A stretch of DNA of 64,000 nucleotides from Gammaproteobacteria bacterium (GCA_021773355.1 JAJFKE010000023.1:434001-498000); one strand, 5' to 3'. Shown: positions 16,395 through 25,643, numbered from the stretch's first letter. Notes: generated from the sequence alone by a model not told the origin. Program-made: numbers and translations.

Positions 16395-18530
16395 CTAATA
16401 TTCGCCCAACGCAAACACCCAAAGCGAAGCTCCCGCCGGCGGATTGTTAATTCCCGCTGTTCTCTCCATGCCGTTGGCGTGAAAACTACCAGCGTTAGTA
16501 GCAACAGCCACATACTGCTTGCCATCTACTCGATAAGTAATCGGATAGGAACTGGGAGAATTATCCAGGCGCTGCCGCCACAGAGTTTCACCAGTGACTT
16601 GATCGGCAGCTTTGAACCAGCGATCGATGGATCCGCTGAATAGCAGGCCGCCATCGGTAGTCAGATTGCCACTGGCCGGCGGTGCAAACTGTCGTTGCGT
16701 CCAAAGCACTTGCTTTGTTTTAAGATCAACCGCCTTCATCATTCCCCACAGATTGTCCTCGGCTGGATTGGGGTATTTTTGCCAGCGCTCGCCGGTGAGG
16801 TTATTAACGCAGGTGTCTTGCATAGGAATATACAGAATGCCGGTATCGGGGTTGTAGGAGGTGGACTGCATGTTTCTAGCACCAAGTGCATCGGGACAAA
16901 TTCCATTTAGAGATAGACCGGCCAGTACCTGTCCGGGCACTGGAATCGCTTCCGGACTTACGGTTTTATCACCGGTTCGGGGATCAATTTCGCTAATAAC
17001 GTTTTGCATATCGAGATCGATAGAAAACAGATAATCACCGGTAGCGGCGTCTAACGCCTCAAATATAGCTTCCTTGCCACCCGTAACAATGGTTTTGCGC
17101 ATTTCGCCGTTAAACGGCAGGTTTATGATCTGTCGTTCAAATGCCCAGTCGTGATCCAGTTGGTCGTTGCGCATATGCTGATAGTGCCAAACCAACTCCC
17201 CGCTGTCGGCATTCAAGGCAATGGTGGAATTGGTATACAGTGCATCGGATGAAATATTCGGCTGATTGACCGGAACCCGCAAAGAGTCTGTATCGTAGGT
17301 TGGGGCAGGACCAAAATAGACCAGATTCAGTTCTTCATCATAGCTGCCCGGCGTCCATACGGAACCCCCGGTACGCTCTTCCAGAGACAGGCCATTCCAG
17401 GTGTTGCCACCAGCCGCCTCGGGTCGGGCAATGGTGTAGAAACGCCAGGCCTCTTCGCCGCTATCGAGATCTATGGCGACGATAAAATTTCCACCGGCAA
17501 CGGCTCGCTGCCCGGTTAAGCCGATAATGGCCTTGCCGTTAACAACCATTGGTGCAGCCTTGATGGTGTGATCAATCTCCACACCGGTGTCGATCTCATG
17601 ATCCCAACGTAACTTGCCGGTTTTAATATCCAGGGCCAGCAGGTGAATATCAGAGGTGGGAACGATTATCATGTCATCGTAAATTGCTACCCCCTTCTTG
17701 GAATTCGGCGATGCATCGCCTGTTAATTCTCTCTGGTAGCTCCAGAGTAAATCACCGCTAGCTGCATCGATAGCCTGCACCACGTCACCAAAACTGTAGG
17801 CGAATAAAACGCCATCGTGCACCAGCGGCGTCATCATGTTGGCACCGGATGGCAGAGCCCAGGTCCAGGCAAGGCGCAAGTCTTTCACATTGTCTTTATC
17901 GATTTGGTCCAGCGGGCTGTGTCCCAGATTATTGTGAGTGCGTCGCCAAACCAACCAGTCATCGACCGGTGGATTTAGCAGCATGGCGTTAGTAACAGGG
18001 CTTAGATTATCGAGACGGCTTGTGGGAAACAGCGGACCGTTGCTGTCATAACCTGGAACGCGCGGGGTGAAAGGCCGATCAACCAACTCCTGTGCGGGAA
18101 CGGTAAGGCCGAGGTCTGCCAATTGTTCTGGCAAAGCTGTGCCTCCAGCTTCGACACCGTTCTGTTGAAGCATATAGGCCAATAGCTGACTAGTAGCCTG
18201 CGGCCCTAAGCCACCGGCTTGAGTCGGTGGCATGCGCTGCAAATTCGCCGCCAATGCAGCTATGGGTTTATCTCCCCAGCGTCTACTGAAAAAGTTTCCG
18301 CTGAGGCTAGGCGCCAATTCGAAACCCTCCAGATTGTGGCCATGACAAGTAGCACACTGCTGTACATAGATTTGCTCGCCTTGAACAGCTTGTTCCGCGG
18401 TGAAGCCAGCATAAACTACAGACTCTTGTTCAGCCTGAACCAACAAAGGGAGGAAGATCAGACAGCCAATTGCCATACGTGAACGAAAAAGCAATTGGAA
18501 TTTATTCTTGTTAATTTTGCTATTAGTCAT
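16395..18530 (-). CDS. PQQ-dependent dehydrogenase with N-terminal cytochrome c domain
   Basis: 711 residues from the ATG at 18530 (AGAGGG 8 bases before it); the GTG at 18539 is less likely. A signal peptide (core AIGCLIFLPLLVQA) directs it to the periplasm. A cytochrome c domain follows, with heme motif CATCHGH near residue 63 and a likely Met ligand in QRMPP. From about residue 180 there is an eight-bladed quinoprotein propeller: DWLVWRRTHNNLGHSPL, GGSVWTPGSYDEELNLVYFG, several AxDxxTGxxxW blades, and GERWQKYPNPAEDNLWG. It oxidises an alcohol, sugar or aldehyde with PQQ and passes electrons to its own heme and then to the respiratory chain. Heme before PQQ is the reverse of the common quinohemoprotein order. 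The substrate is not predictable. Confidence 0.88.
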   Translation of the reverse strand: MTNSKINKNKFQLLFRSRMAIGCLIFLPLLVQAEQESVVYAGFTAEQAVQGEQIYVQQCATCHGHNLEGFELAPSLSGNFFSRRWGDKPIAALAANLQRMPPTQAGGLGPQATSQLLAYMLQQNGVEAGGTALPEQLADLGLTVPAQELVDRPFTPRVPGYDSNGPLFPTSRLDNLSPVTNAMLLNPPVDDWLVWRRTHNNLGHSPLDQIDKDNVKDLRLAWTWALPSGANMMTPLVHDGVLFAYSFGDVVQAIDAASGDLLWSYQRELTGDASPNSKKGVAIYDDMIIVPTSDIHLLALDIKTGKLRWDHEIDTGVEIDHTIKAAPMVVNGKAIIGLTGQRAVAGGNFIVAIDLDSGEEAWRFYTIARPEAAGGNTWNGLSLEERTGGSVWTPGSYDEELNLVYFGPAPTYDTDSLRVPVNQPNISSDALYTNSTIALNADSGELVWHYQHMRNDQLDHDWAFERQIINLPFNGEMRKTIVTGGKEAIFEALDAATGDYLFSIDLDMQNVISEIDPRTGDKTVSPEAIPVPGQVLAGLSLNGICPDALGARNMQSTSYNPDTGILYIPMQDTCVNNLTGERWQKYPNPAEDNLWGMMKAVDLKTKQVLWTQRQFAPPASGNLTTDGGLLFSGSIDRWFKAADQVTGETLWRQRLDNSPSSYPITYRVDGKQYVAVATNAGSFHANGMERTAGINNPPAGASLWVFALGEY

Positions 18531-18633
18531 CTTTAGCACCCTCTACAACATGCACTTATTGAGTGATAGGCCTGGTTTCTATTTTCAAAAAACAAACAGA
18601 GACCTAATTTGTTATTCTGCTATCTCGTCTTTA

Positions 18634-19992
18634 CTAGTTCTCATCATCATAACGCTTGTTATTTGCCTGTTCGTTCAACTGTTGAAAGTGTTCCAACTTT
18701 TCCTTAATACGCATTTCCAAACCGCTGTCTCTAGGGAAATAAAAGCGCTCGCCTTGCAGTATTTGCGGCAAATAGTTCTCACCCGCCGCGAATCCATTAT
18801 CTTCGTCATGGGCGTAACGATAGTCCTCTCCATAACCCATTTCCTTAGCTAATGAAGTGCTGGCATTTCGTAAATGCAAAGGAACTTCCAGACTCCCATG
18901 CTCGGAGACGGCCTTTCGTGCTGCGCTAAAGGCAGTATAAACTGCATTACTCTTAGGTGCGCTGGCCAAATACACCGCTGCCTGTGCGAGTGCCAATTCT
19001 CCTTCCGGACTGCCCAAACGAGTATAGGTATCCCAACAATCTAACGCCAGGGGCAGTGCTCTGGGGTCGGCTATACCGATGTCTTCGGAGGCCATTCTAA
19101 CCAAGCGACGCGCAATATAGATGGGATCGCAACCACCATCCAACATCCTTGCCAGCCAATACAGCGCAGCATCGGGAGACGAGCCACGCACTGCCTTGTG
19201 CAAGGCTGAAATCTGTTCATAGAAACTGTCGCCGCCCTTGTCGAAACGTCTATAACCCTGCTCCAGAACTTGTTCAACATGGCTATCGGCTATCACCCGC
19301 TTACCATCTTCTAGCTCAGCCATATCGCTAAGCACTTCCAGATAGTTCAATGTGCGCCGCGCGTCTCCGTCCCCTGCTCTGGCCAGCATCTGTTTTTGGC
19401 TATCGCTCAGGGTCATCTGAAGATTACCCAATCCCCTTTCCTTGTCTTGTAGAGCGATTTCTATAACGTTTTCCAAGTCGCTTTCCGTCAGCGGCTTCAG
19501 TAAGTAGACGCGAGCACGAGACAGCAATGCATTGTTCAGTTCAAAGGACGGGTTCTCAGTGGTAGCGCCGATGAAGAGTATGGTGCCATTTTCTATATGC
19601 GGAAGAAAAGCATCCTGCTGCGCCTTATTAAAGCGATGGACTTCATCGACGAAGAGGATTGTTTGGCTAGAGCCGTTGGCCTGATGATAGCGCGCACGCT
19701 CCAGCGTTGCGCGAATCTCCTTAACACCATCGAGCACTGCAGACATGGATTCGAAATGGCAATCACAGGCAGCAGCTACTAGTCTCGCCAAGGTGGTCTT
19801 ACCCACACCAGGCGGACCCCAAAAAATCATCGAATGGGGAAGCTTGTTTTGAATGGCTTCGAATATTGATTTACCCGGACTGAGTAAATGATCCTGACCG
19901 GCGAATTCCTGCAGATTTAACGGGCGCATCCTCGCCGCCAGGGGCTGATAAGGCGCTTCGACAGTATCCTCGGTAAACAGTGATGTGGTCAT
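18634..19992 (-). CDS. rarA: Replication-associated recombination protein A (RarA/MgsA)
   Basis: 452 residues, close to the 447 of Escherichia coli RarA. Features are an N-terminal [23 protein letters not shown], Walker [15 protein letters not shown] near residue 60, Walker [20 protein letters not shown], sensor 1 [18 protein letters not shown], and the MgsA C-terminal domain ([28 protein letters not shown]). RarA is a AAA+ ATPase of the clamp-loader clade that acts at stalled replication forks. In many gammaproteobacteria the gene follows lolA; here the neighbours are accessory genes, so that linkage is not kept. The ATG at 19992 fits the family start. Confidence 0.95.
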   Translation of the reverse strand: MTTSLFTEDTVEAPYQPLAARMRPLNLQEFAGQDHLLSPGKSIFEAIQNKLPHSMIFWGPPGVGKTTLARLVAAACDCHFESMSAVLDGVKEIRATLERARYHQANGSSQTILFVDEVHRFNKAQQDAFLPHIENGTILFIGATTENPSFELNNALLSRARVYLLKPLTESDLENVIEIALQDKERGLGNLQMTLSDSQKQMLARAGDGDARRTLNYLEVLSDMAELEDGKRVIADSHVEQVLEQGYRRFDKGGDSFYEQISALHKAVRGSSPDAALYWLARMLDGGCDPIYIARRLVRMASEDIGIADPRALPLALDCWDTYTRLGSPEGELALAQAAVYLASAPKSNAVYTAFSAARKAVSEHGSLEVPLHLRNASTSLAKEMGYGEDYRYAHDEDNGFAAGENYLPQILQGERFYFPRDSGLEMRIKEKLEHFQQLNEQANNKRYDDEN

Positions 19993-20303
19993 TAATCGGC
20001 GGCTGTGGCAGTTGGCTTAGAGCTTGGATACTAAAAGGGCTTGGGGCAAAAATACAGTAGTTTTGGTTATTCCTTGTTCGTAGGCTTTAAGCGTCTACTC
20101 TGGCGACAGGGCAGGTACTATGGACATTAGCCTCCACTTCAGTCAAGGCTGCCAACTTTACTTGTCAATCTTGACGTTTTTCTCCATCGTTGAATCCTGC
20201 AATAACTGATACCGCATATCCCCCATGCTTGACATAGGTGATTCCATGGCCTATTTTAGTAACCGAATACGAATTCGTATTCGTAAAATTAGGAAGATTA
20301 AGC
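19993..20303. other. Divergent intergenic region, 311 bp
   Basis: The region lies between rarA (leftward) and the TetR gene (rightward). It holds the 20-bp operator at 20264-20283. No other gene or repeat was seen. Confidence 0.6.
20264..20283. promoter_or_regulatory. Perfect 20-bp palindromic operator before the TetR gene
   Basis: CGAATACGAATTCGTATTCG is its own reverse complement over all 20 bases. It ends 20 bases before the TetR ATG, at the place where RNA polymerase would sit, so autoregulation by the downstream TetR protein is the natural reading. Confidence 0.75.
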
Positions 20304-20954
20304 ATGGACCACCAAGGCATACATGAGCCCCGGCAGCCCAGGAGCAAAAAGACGCTGGAGCGCATCCTGGCATCCAGCATTGCTCTAACTACGCAGCAAT
20401 CTTACGATGAAGTAACCATCGCCGACATCGCTGCTCATGCGCAAATTTCTGTAGGCGGGTTCTACTCGCGATTCAAAAACAAGGAAGCCTTGCTAAACAA
20501 GCTAAGCGAATGTTTGGCCCAGGATACCAATACCAAGATCGATTCCGCTTTGTCCCGGGACTGGTCATCCCAAAAATTGCAGCATCTACTCACTCACATA
20601 GTCGAAGCCAATGCCGAACTGTATGAAAAATATCGCGGCGTGTTGACGGTCATTCATTTGAAAACGCGGGGACTAAAACCGCTAGCCGATGCCGAGAGTG
20701 ATCAAAACCGGCAACGTTATAACGAGTCCATCATTGTCCATCTCGAGAACCTGCTCTTACGCAAACGTGAGGAAATTACGCATCCCCAGCCACGGGTAGC
20801 AATACGCATCGCCATTGCTTGCATGACATCCATGCTACGAGACGCCATTGTTTTTCAGGACAACAGCCTTTACCCGCTACCACGGGACAGTCGAACCATT
20901 AGCAATCGGGTGGCGATGGTAATGTATCAATACTTGGCCGGAGGCAACAAATGA
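20304..20954 (+). CDS. TetR/AcrR-family transcriptional regulator
   Basis: 216 residues from the ATG at 20304, which has AGGAAG about 7 bases before it. An upstream start at 20238 would run through the palindromic operator and is rejected. The N-terminal helix-turn-helix is clear: RILASSIALTTQQSYDEVTIADIAAHAQISVGGFYSRFKNKEALL. The C-terminal ligand-binding half is helical and not assignable. The stop overlaps the start of the next gene by 4 bases (ATGA), so the two are translationally coupled. The most likely role is repression of its own operon through the 20-bp palindrome at 20264, relieved by a ligand linked to the downstream hydrolase. Confidence 0.88.
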   Translation: MDHQGIHEPRQPRSKKTLERILASSIALTTQQSYDEVTIADIAAHAQISVGGFYSRFKNKEALLNKLSECLAQDTNTKIDSALSRDWSSQKLQHLLTHIVEANAELYEKYRGVLTVIHLKTRGLKPLADAESDQNRQRYNESIIVHLENLLLRKREEITHPQPRVAIRIAIACMTSMLRDAIVFQDNSLYPLPRDSRTISNRVAMVMYQYLAGGNK

Positions 20955-21868
20955 GCAAAAAACTTGGGCTAGCTGCTGTATGCCTGTTATTGCTGGTAGG
21001 CGTGGCCTATCACTTCGTTTTCGGTTACATAGCCACAAGTGTTGTGGACGATAGAATTACGCTGTTACAGCGCAAGAATATTCTTTCTCAAATCGGTGCG
21101 AACATCGTTATCTACGAAGGTGTCAATGAAACTGTAGTTATCGACACTCAGTTAAAAGCATTGGCCTCGTCCATGCGATCAAGAATTGACAGTTTAGTCA
21201 CAACTCCAGTTACTCAAGTAATCATTACCCATTGGCACCCGGACCACAGCGGCGGAATCGCCAGTTATTCGGATGATAGTAAAATTTATGCCCAACAAAA
21301 TGTGATAGCGCGACTTAGGCAACCGCAACAGGGGTTCGGTCTCACCAAACCTGGATCTCATCATGAATTTGAAGCTAGACCTAACAATGAGCTTCCTACT
21401 ACAGCCATTACAAACTCTCTGAATCTGGCGGTTGAACCGGCAAATCTTAATATTACATTTCACCCCACTGCTCACACCGACGGCGATCTGGTAATAATTA
21501 TCCCAGACTCTGAAGTCGTCGTCCTTGGTGATCTGATCTGGCCAGAATCATTCCCGTTCATAGATGTCTACAATGGCGGCTCCTTGCTTGGACTGGAACG
21601 GGCATTAGATACGCTGTTGTCGGAAGTAAGCCCCGCTTACCGTTTCATTCCTGGTCACGGCGACCTGATGACTTATGACGAAGTTACCGAATACCGAGAT
21701 ATGGTTTCCCAATCACGGCAATGGCTTGAATCCCAGCTGAACGAAGGAAAAACTGTCGAGCAAATATTATCTCTGGGACTACCCGAGAGTTGGGAACGCT
21801 GGAGTAGTGCTTTGGTCCCTTCACCAGAGTGGATTAACATGATTCAAGGTAAACCTGGCAGCAACTAA
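20951..21868 (+). CDS. Exported metallo-beta-lactamase-fold hydrolase
   Basis: 305 residues. An N-terminal hydrophobic stretch (LGLAAVCLLLLVGVAYHFVFGY) serves as signal or anchor, so the enzyme faces the periplasm. The metal motif THWHPDHSGG (HxHxDH) near residue 97 is followed by AHTDGD, GDLIWP and PGHGD, giving the full set of dinuclear metal ligands. This is the general MBL-fold hydrolase family, as in lactonases, glyoxalase II and quinoprotein-relay-like proteins, and the substrate cannot be named. It is translationally coupled to the TetR gene, suggesting that the regulator senses the substrate or a related compound. Confidence 0.85.
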   Translation: MSKKLGLAAVCLLLLVGVAYHFVFGYIATSVVDDRITLLQRKNILSQIGANIVIYEGVNETVVIDTQLKALASSMRSRIDSLVTTPVTQVIITHWHPDHSGGIASYSDDSKIYAQQNVIARLRQPQQGFGLTKPGSHHEFEARPNNELPTTAITNSLNLAVEPANLNITFHPTAHTDGDLVIIIPDSEVVVLGDLIWPESFPFIDVYNGGSLLGLERALDTLLSEVSPAYRFIPGHGDLMTYDEVTEYRDMVSQSRQWLESQLNEGKTVEQILSLGLPESWERWSSALVPSPEWINMIQGKPGSN

Positions 21869-21889
21869 GGAATACCCGAATTGAGTGCC

Positions 21890-22719
21890 TTAAAAATCAA
21901 ACTTATAGGTTACCCCTGACTCGGCGACTTTCCGACCATTTTCTAATCGGGGTTGAAACTTGAACTTCCTGGCGGCTGCTATAGCTGCAGAGTCGAAAGC
22001 CTCTGGCAACTTACTTTCAAATATCCTGGATTCAACAACATTGCCCCTTGGGTCGACTGTTAGCTCAACAATGACAGACCCTGTAAGCGATTTATCTTTA
22101 AGAGATTCGGGGTAAATGGCACTTACAAAGTTAAGCGGCAAGGCCTTACGGTTAAAAGCATTATTATTCAATTTTAGGCTGGCATCAAAAATGTGTCTGT
22201 CGTAGGGTCCGATGTCATACAAAAGATTTATCGAGCTTTGCTGAAGTCTTGCCAACACTATCACGCCGAGTTTTCTTGCTCGGGAGAAACGAATTTGTGA
22301 GCGCCAGCCTGAAATGAGCGCACCTGTATGAAATATCTCCGTATCCCCAGCAAAGTCTGTACTGAACCATCCAAGCCCAACGTCGCCCAGCTCATGCTCG
22401 GCTCTGGACAAATGCGAGAAAGTTAGAGCGGAATCCAATTCAGTTTCAACCAGTCCCATGTTTGCCTCCAGATAAGTTAGCATATCGCTGGCGGTGGATC
22501 GGATGCCCCCGCCACCCTCCAAATGGCCTCTCTTGCAGGACTATGAGTGAAGAACAATTCAAAACCAAAGCTGTGTATATCCGTATTATTCAAATTTAGT
22601 TGCTGTAGTGCGCGGCTAGTCAGTAAGTCTTCATAACTCACATTCGCCTTATTTGGCGAGTAGAACTCCAAGCAGTGAGTAATCCAAATTGGAGTAGCGT
22701 CGAAGTTCTCGGCTCTCAA
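21890..22719 (-). pseudogene. Decayed beta-lactamase-like serine hydrolase fused to a TonB C-terminal domain
   Basis: Two overlapping leftward frames carry parts of one protein. The upstream frame (22477-22719) has NVSYEDLLTSRALQQLNLNNTD, typical of the class C beta-lactamase/DD-peptidase family. The downstream frame (21890-22522) continues with GGIRSTASDMLTYLEANMG, LGWF and FHTGALISGWRS (H-T-G motif) and then a TonB C-terminal domain (TGSVIVELTVDPRGNVVESRI, FDSAAIAAARKFKFQP). A frameshift near 22500-22525 separates them. The N-terminal signal peptide and SxxK catalytic motif are missing, because octamer repeats replace the 5' end at about 22714. The gene is therefore broken. Hydrolase-TonB fusion is unusual in itself. 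Confidence 0.75.
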
Positions 22720-22767
22720 GGTCTCAAGGTCTCAAAGTCTCAAGGTCTCAAGGTCTCAAGGTCTCAA
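22714..22767. repeat. Tandem octamer repeat, TCTCAAGG
   Basis: There are six full copies and one partial copy of TCTCAAGG in direct tandem; the third copy is TCTCAAAG. The tract abuts both the broken 5' end of the hydrolase pseudogene and the first copy of the 50-bp direct repeat. Confidence 0.9.
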
Positions 22768-22813
22768 ATAAAGGCATTGACAAATCTCCGGCAAAATACA
22801 TAGTATCGTCAAC
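22764..22813 (+). repeat. 50-bp promoter-like direct repeat, copy 1
   Basis: It matches 24349-24398 at 43 of 50 positions without gaps. It contains TTGACA (22777-22782) and TAGTAT (22801-22806) spaced by 18 bases, a plausible sigma-70 promoter reading towards the beta-propeller gene at 22962. Confidence 0.75.
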
Positions 22814-22961
22814 GTATTTATACGTAGAATGCTTTCAACCTGACAATACAGGCGTTTTGAAGTACTGTGTTCGCTGGGGTTGCTGATGCAACTTAAAGAC
22901 TATTCTTCTGAGAATCTAATTCAAATAGGGTACAAATTACTAACAATAAAAGGATCAAACT

Positions 22962-24155
22962 ATGAAGACTCCCCACAAGCGATTAATTACGGCGACACTT
23001 GCGATTGCCTTGCTGGTCGTTCTTGGCATAGCTCAGAGCGAGTTACAAAAGCCATCTACTGCGGCCAGCACAGCTGTGGTAGCACCCAGCTTCCAGGTCG
23101 ACCCTTTTTGGCCGAAACCCTTGCCCAATCACTGGATCACAGGAAATGCCATCGGCGTCGCGGTGGATGAGCGCGATCATGTTTTCATCGTTCATCGAGA
23201 TCAGGACGAAATATTTCTCAGCGGTGGCCGCGAGATAGGATTAAAGGCAGGTGTCAGCGAATGCTGCAGCCCCGCTCCACCGATTCTTGAATTCGATCCA
23301 GCTGGCAATCTTGTAAATGCCTGGGGAGGACCTAGCGATGAATACAGCTGGCCGGCATCCAACCACGGTATCGAAATTGCACCCAACGGCAATGTTTGGA
23401 TTGGTGGTAATGGTAGTGGTGATTCCCATGTTTTGGTTTTCACTCGCGATGGTGAGTTCGTTGCAGAATATGGCGAGCCGGGTAATGCCGCAGACAGTAA
23501 TAGTACCGAGCACTTCGCCCAAGTTGCTGAAATAGCTATCGACAAAGTAGCAATGGAAGCCTATATCGCGGACGGCTATGTCAATAAGCGAGTTGCTGTA
23601 CTAGATGTAAATACAGGCGCATTCAAAAGGTTTTGGGGAGCCTATGGCAATACGCCAGCGGATGATCCCGTGACTTATACCCCCGGCGAACCATTACCTC
23701 AACAATTCCGCGGACCGGTCCATTGTGCCGAGCCTTCTCTGGACGGCCTGGTTTATGTGTGTGATCGCGGTGCCGACCGAATTCAGGTTTTTAGAACTGA
23801 CGGTACCTTTGTTAAAGAAAAGCAGGTTCTGCCAGCGACATTAGTGCAGGGATCTGTGTGGGACATTGCTTTCTCGAAAGATGCCGAGCAAAAGTATATT
23901 TATCTGGCTGATGGGCAGAATCATCGTGTTCATATTATTGAACGTGAGACTCTGGACATTCTCACCACCTTTGGCGATGGTGGCCGTGCACCCGGTTTGT
24001 TCTTTGCAGTGCACAGTATTGCGACCGATTCCAAAGGCAATATATACACAACAGAGACTTACGACGGCAGGCGGCTACAGAAATTTAGTTATCAGGGCTT
24101 GAGAGCAGTGACTAGCCAAAACAGTGGACCAGCATGGCCTATCGATAAATTGTAA
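22962..24155 (+). CDS. Secreted six-bladed beta-propeller (NHL-type) protein
   Basis: 397 residues. AAGGA lies 8 bases before the ATG. The signal peptide is about 1-25 (core ATLAIALLVVLGIAQS). The mature protein begins FQVDPFWPKPLPNHW, common in propeller proteins related to peptidyl-alpha-hydroxyglycine amidating lyase. Blades follow the pattern VDERDHVFIVHRD, EFDPAGNLVNAWGG, IAPNGNVWIGGNGSGDSH, YVCDRGADRIQVFRTDGTF, and ATDSKGNIYTTETYDGRRLQKF. Enzymatic activity is not assured; most bacterial members are uncharacterised. It stands alone with its own promoter-like repeat upstream and a hairpin with T-run downstream. The family is fairly certain, the function unknown. Confidence 0.8.
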   Translation: MKTPHKRLITATLAIALLVVLGIAQSELQKPSTAASTAVVAPSFQVDPFWPKPLPNHWITGNAIGVAVDERDHVFIVHRDQDEIFLSGGREIGLKAGVSECCSPAPPILEFDPAGNLVNAWGGPSDEYSWPASNHGIEIAPNGNVWIGGNGSGDSHVLVFTRDGEFVAEYGEPGNAADSNSTEHFAQVAEIAIDKVAMEAYIADGYVNKRVAVLDVNTGAFKRFWGAYGNTPADDPVTYTPGEPLPQQFRGPVHCAEPSLDGLVYVCDRGADRIQVFRTDGTFVKEKQVLPATLVQGSVWDIAFSKDAEQKYIYLADGQNHRVHIIERETLDILTTFGDGGRAPGLFFAVHSIATDSKGNIYTTETYDGRRLQKFSYQGLRAVTSQNSGPAWPIDKL

Positions 24156-24209
24156 TTTTTACTGAAAGTCTGGAGTGGAGGAGGGGTTAGTCCTTCCACT
24201 ACCTCGATC

Positions 24210-24233
24210 AAAGGGGTCAGGTCGACCCCTTTT
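24210..24233 (+). terminator. Hairpin with T-run after the beta-propeller gene
   Basis: AAAGGGGTC and GACCCCTTT form a perfect 9-bp stem around the 5-base loop AGGTC, followed by a short T-run, 55 bases after the stop at 24155. It reads as a rho-independent terminator. The G-rich palindrome could also be a REP-like element. Confidence 0.6.
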
Positions 24234-24348
24234 ACCGGTAGATTTCTCTGGATTCCTCCACTTCCTAGATTAGATCCATCAAACTAAACTCGGTCTGTGT
24301 GGGTAACTCACTCTTTTTATTGGCCATTAGAATACGTTTCTCAGAATT

Positions 24349-24398
24349 TCAAATAGAGGCATTGATAAATGTGGGGCATAAAACATAGTATCGTCAAC
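24349..24398 (+). repeat. 50-bp promoter-like direct repeat, copy 2
   Basis: This is the second copy of the 22764-22813 sequence. TTGATA (24362-24367) and TAGTAT (24386-24391) keep the 18-base spacing. The repeat ends exactly before the ATG at 24399, so transcription would begin at or next to that ATG. Confidence 0.75.
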
Positions 24399-25571
24399 AT
24401 GGTCAAAATCACCCGTTTATTGAGCTTGTTCATTTTTCTGCAAAGCTGTGCCCAACTCGAATTACCACCGAAACAACCATTATTTAAACTATCTGCTTTG
24501 ACATTAGAAAATACCGGTACTTTTTCGGATCGCCCTGACATTCTGACGCCAGAACAAATTCACCAGCTTTCACAACAACAGATTGATCGCTTTCTGACTT
24601 ACATGCGCGATCCCCGCAACCAGCATATTCCGCAGCATCGCAGACTTTCCTCCTTTCTGGAAAATGAAACTAAAGCCTTTGTCTATGAGAAGAACACTTT
24701 AATTGCTGAGCAGGCCATGGCGTTGAATGCAGGCAATTGTTTATCTCTAGCCATTCTAACAACTGCTCTGGCAAAAGTGGCAGACCTTGAAATAGCTTAT
24801 CAACTAATGGACGACATCCCGGTTTATGAATTAAATGGTGCGGTGATTAATAAAGGCGTGCACATTCGCACCATACTATACGATCCAACATGGGTTGAAC
24901 TGGAAGGGTTCCGAATGATTTCCAAACCCGGCGTAAAGATCGATTATTTTCCTACCAAGCGGCAACGATTCATAGCCAATGTGAACGAAAATGAGTATTG
25001 GGCTATGTATTACCGCAACATCGCGGCGCAAGCCATAGGAGATGAAGATTACAATACTGCCTATTGGTATGCCATGGAGTCTCTTAAGTTTGCCCCTAAC
25101 AACTCGCCAGCTATCAATATGCTGGCTGTTATTAATCGTAGAGCGGGCGATCTTGAAAAAGCAGAGGAATTGTACCTATTTGGCATTGAGCATGCAGATG
25201 AAAAACTTAGTTTATTGAAAAACTATCATGTGCTGCTTACGGCAAGTGATCGTACTGAAGATGCCGCACTAATTGAAAAGCAGCTTGATTCAATGAACGA
25301 CCCCAGCCCATTCAACTGGTTTCAGCTGGCAAGGTCCGCTTACGATGATGGTGAGTACTCCAATGCAATACGCTACTACAAAAAGGCTATAGAGTTGGCC
25401 CCCTATCTTCACGAGGCCCATCTAGGTATTGCCCAGGCGAATTATGAAATGGGGAGATTGCATAATGCCGAAATAGCGTTAAAGGCTGCACTGGACAATG
25501 TTTACAAAGTCAGCACGAGAAATTTATATCAGGCTAAATTGGCAAGCTTGAGTGCTGAAATTACTAACTAG
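24399..25571 (+). CDS. Lipoprotein with transglutaminase-like and TPR domains
   Basis: 390 residues from the ATG at 24399. An in-frame ATG at 24369 adds ten residues and has AGAGG 9 bases before it, but it lies inside the repeated promoter-like segment. From 24399 the protein opens with a compact lipoprotein signal (KITRLLSLFIFLQSC, lipobox LQSC). A transglutaminase-like core follows, with candidate Cys in MALNAGNCLSLAIL and His/Asp in KGVHIRTILYDPTWVE. The second half is at least four TPR units (YNTAYWYAMESLKFAPNN; YSNAIRYYKKAIELAPYLHEAHLGIAQANYEMG). It is probably a membrane-attached periplasmic protein that binds or processes peptides. The gene is monocistronic. Substrate and partner are unknown. 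Confidence 0.78.
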   Translation: MVKITRLLSLFIFLQSCAQLELPPKQPLFKLSALTLENTGTFSDRPDILTPEQIHQLSQQQIDRFLTYMRDPRNQHIPQHRRLSSFLENETKAFVYEKNTLIAEQAMALNAGNCLSLAILTTALAKVADLEIAYQLMDDIPVYELNGAVINKGVHIRTILYDPTWVELEGFRMISKPGVKIDYFPTKRQRFIANVNENEYWAMYYRNIAAQAIGDEDYNTAYWYAMESLKFAPNNSPAINMLAVINRRAGDLEKAEELYLFGIEHADEKLSLLKNYHVLLTASDRTEDAALIEKQLDSMNDPSPFNWFQLARSAYDDGEYSNAIRYYKKAIELAPYLHEAHLGIAQANYEMGRLHNAEIALKAALDNVYKVSTRNLYQAKLASLSAEITN

Positions 25572-25624
25572 ATTATTGTACAAACTCTGCCTGTTTAGTC
25601 ATTTTGTACCCCCCTAGCTGTAAA

Positions 25625-25643
25625 AAAGGGACAGATTTATTTT
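25625..25643 (+). repeat. Left inverted end of the RayT element
   Basis: A 19-bp sequence identical to the reverse complement of 26408-26426. It overlaps the last codons of the transposase gene. Confidence 0.9.

Noticed and set aside
20238..20303. Longer N terminus of the TetR protein
   Set aside because: The extension would translate the palindromic operator and has no ribosome site; the ATG at 20304 has AGGAAG.
22714..22767. CRISPR-like array
   Set aside because: Units are 8 bp without spacers, and no cas gene is near.
24210..24233. A mobile REP element
   Set aside because: A single copy, a short T-run and a position just after a stop codon fit a terminator better, although a REP origin is not excluded.
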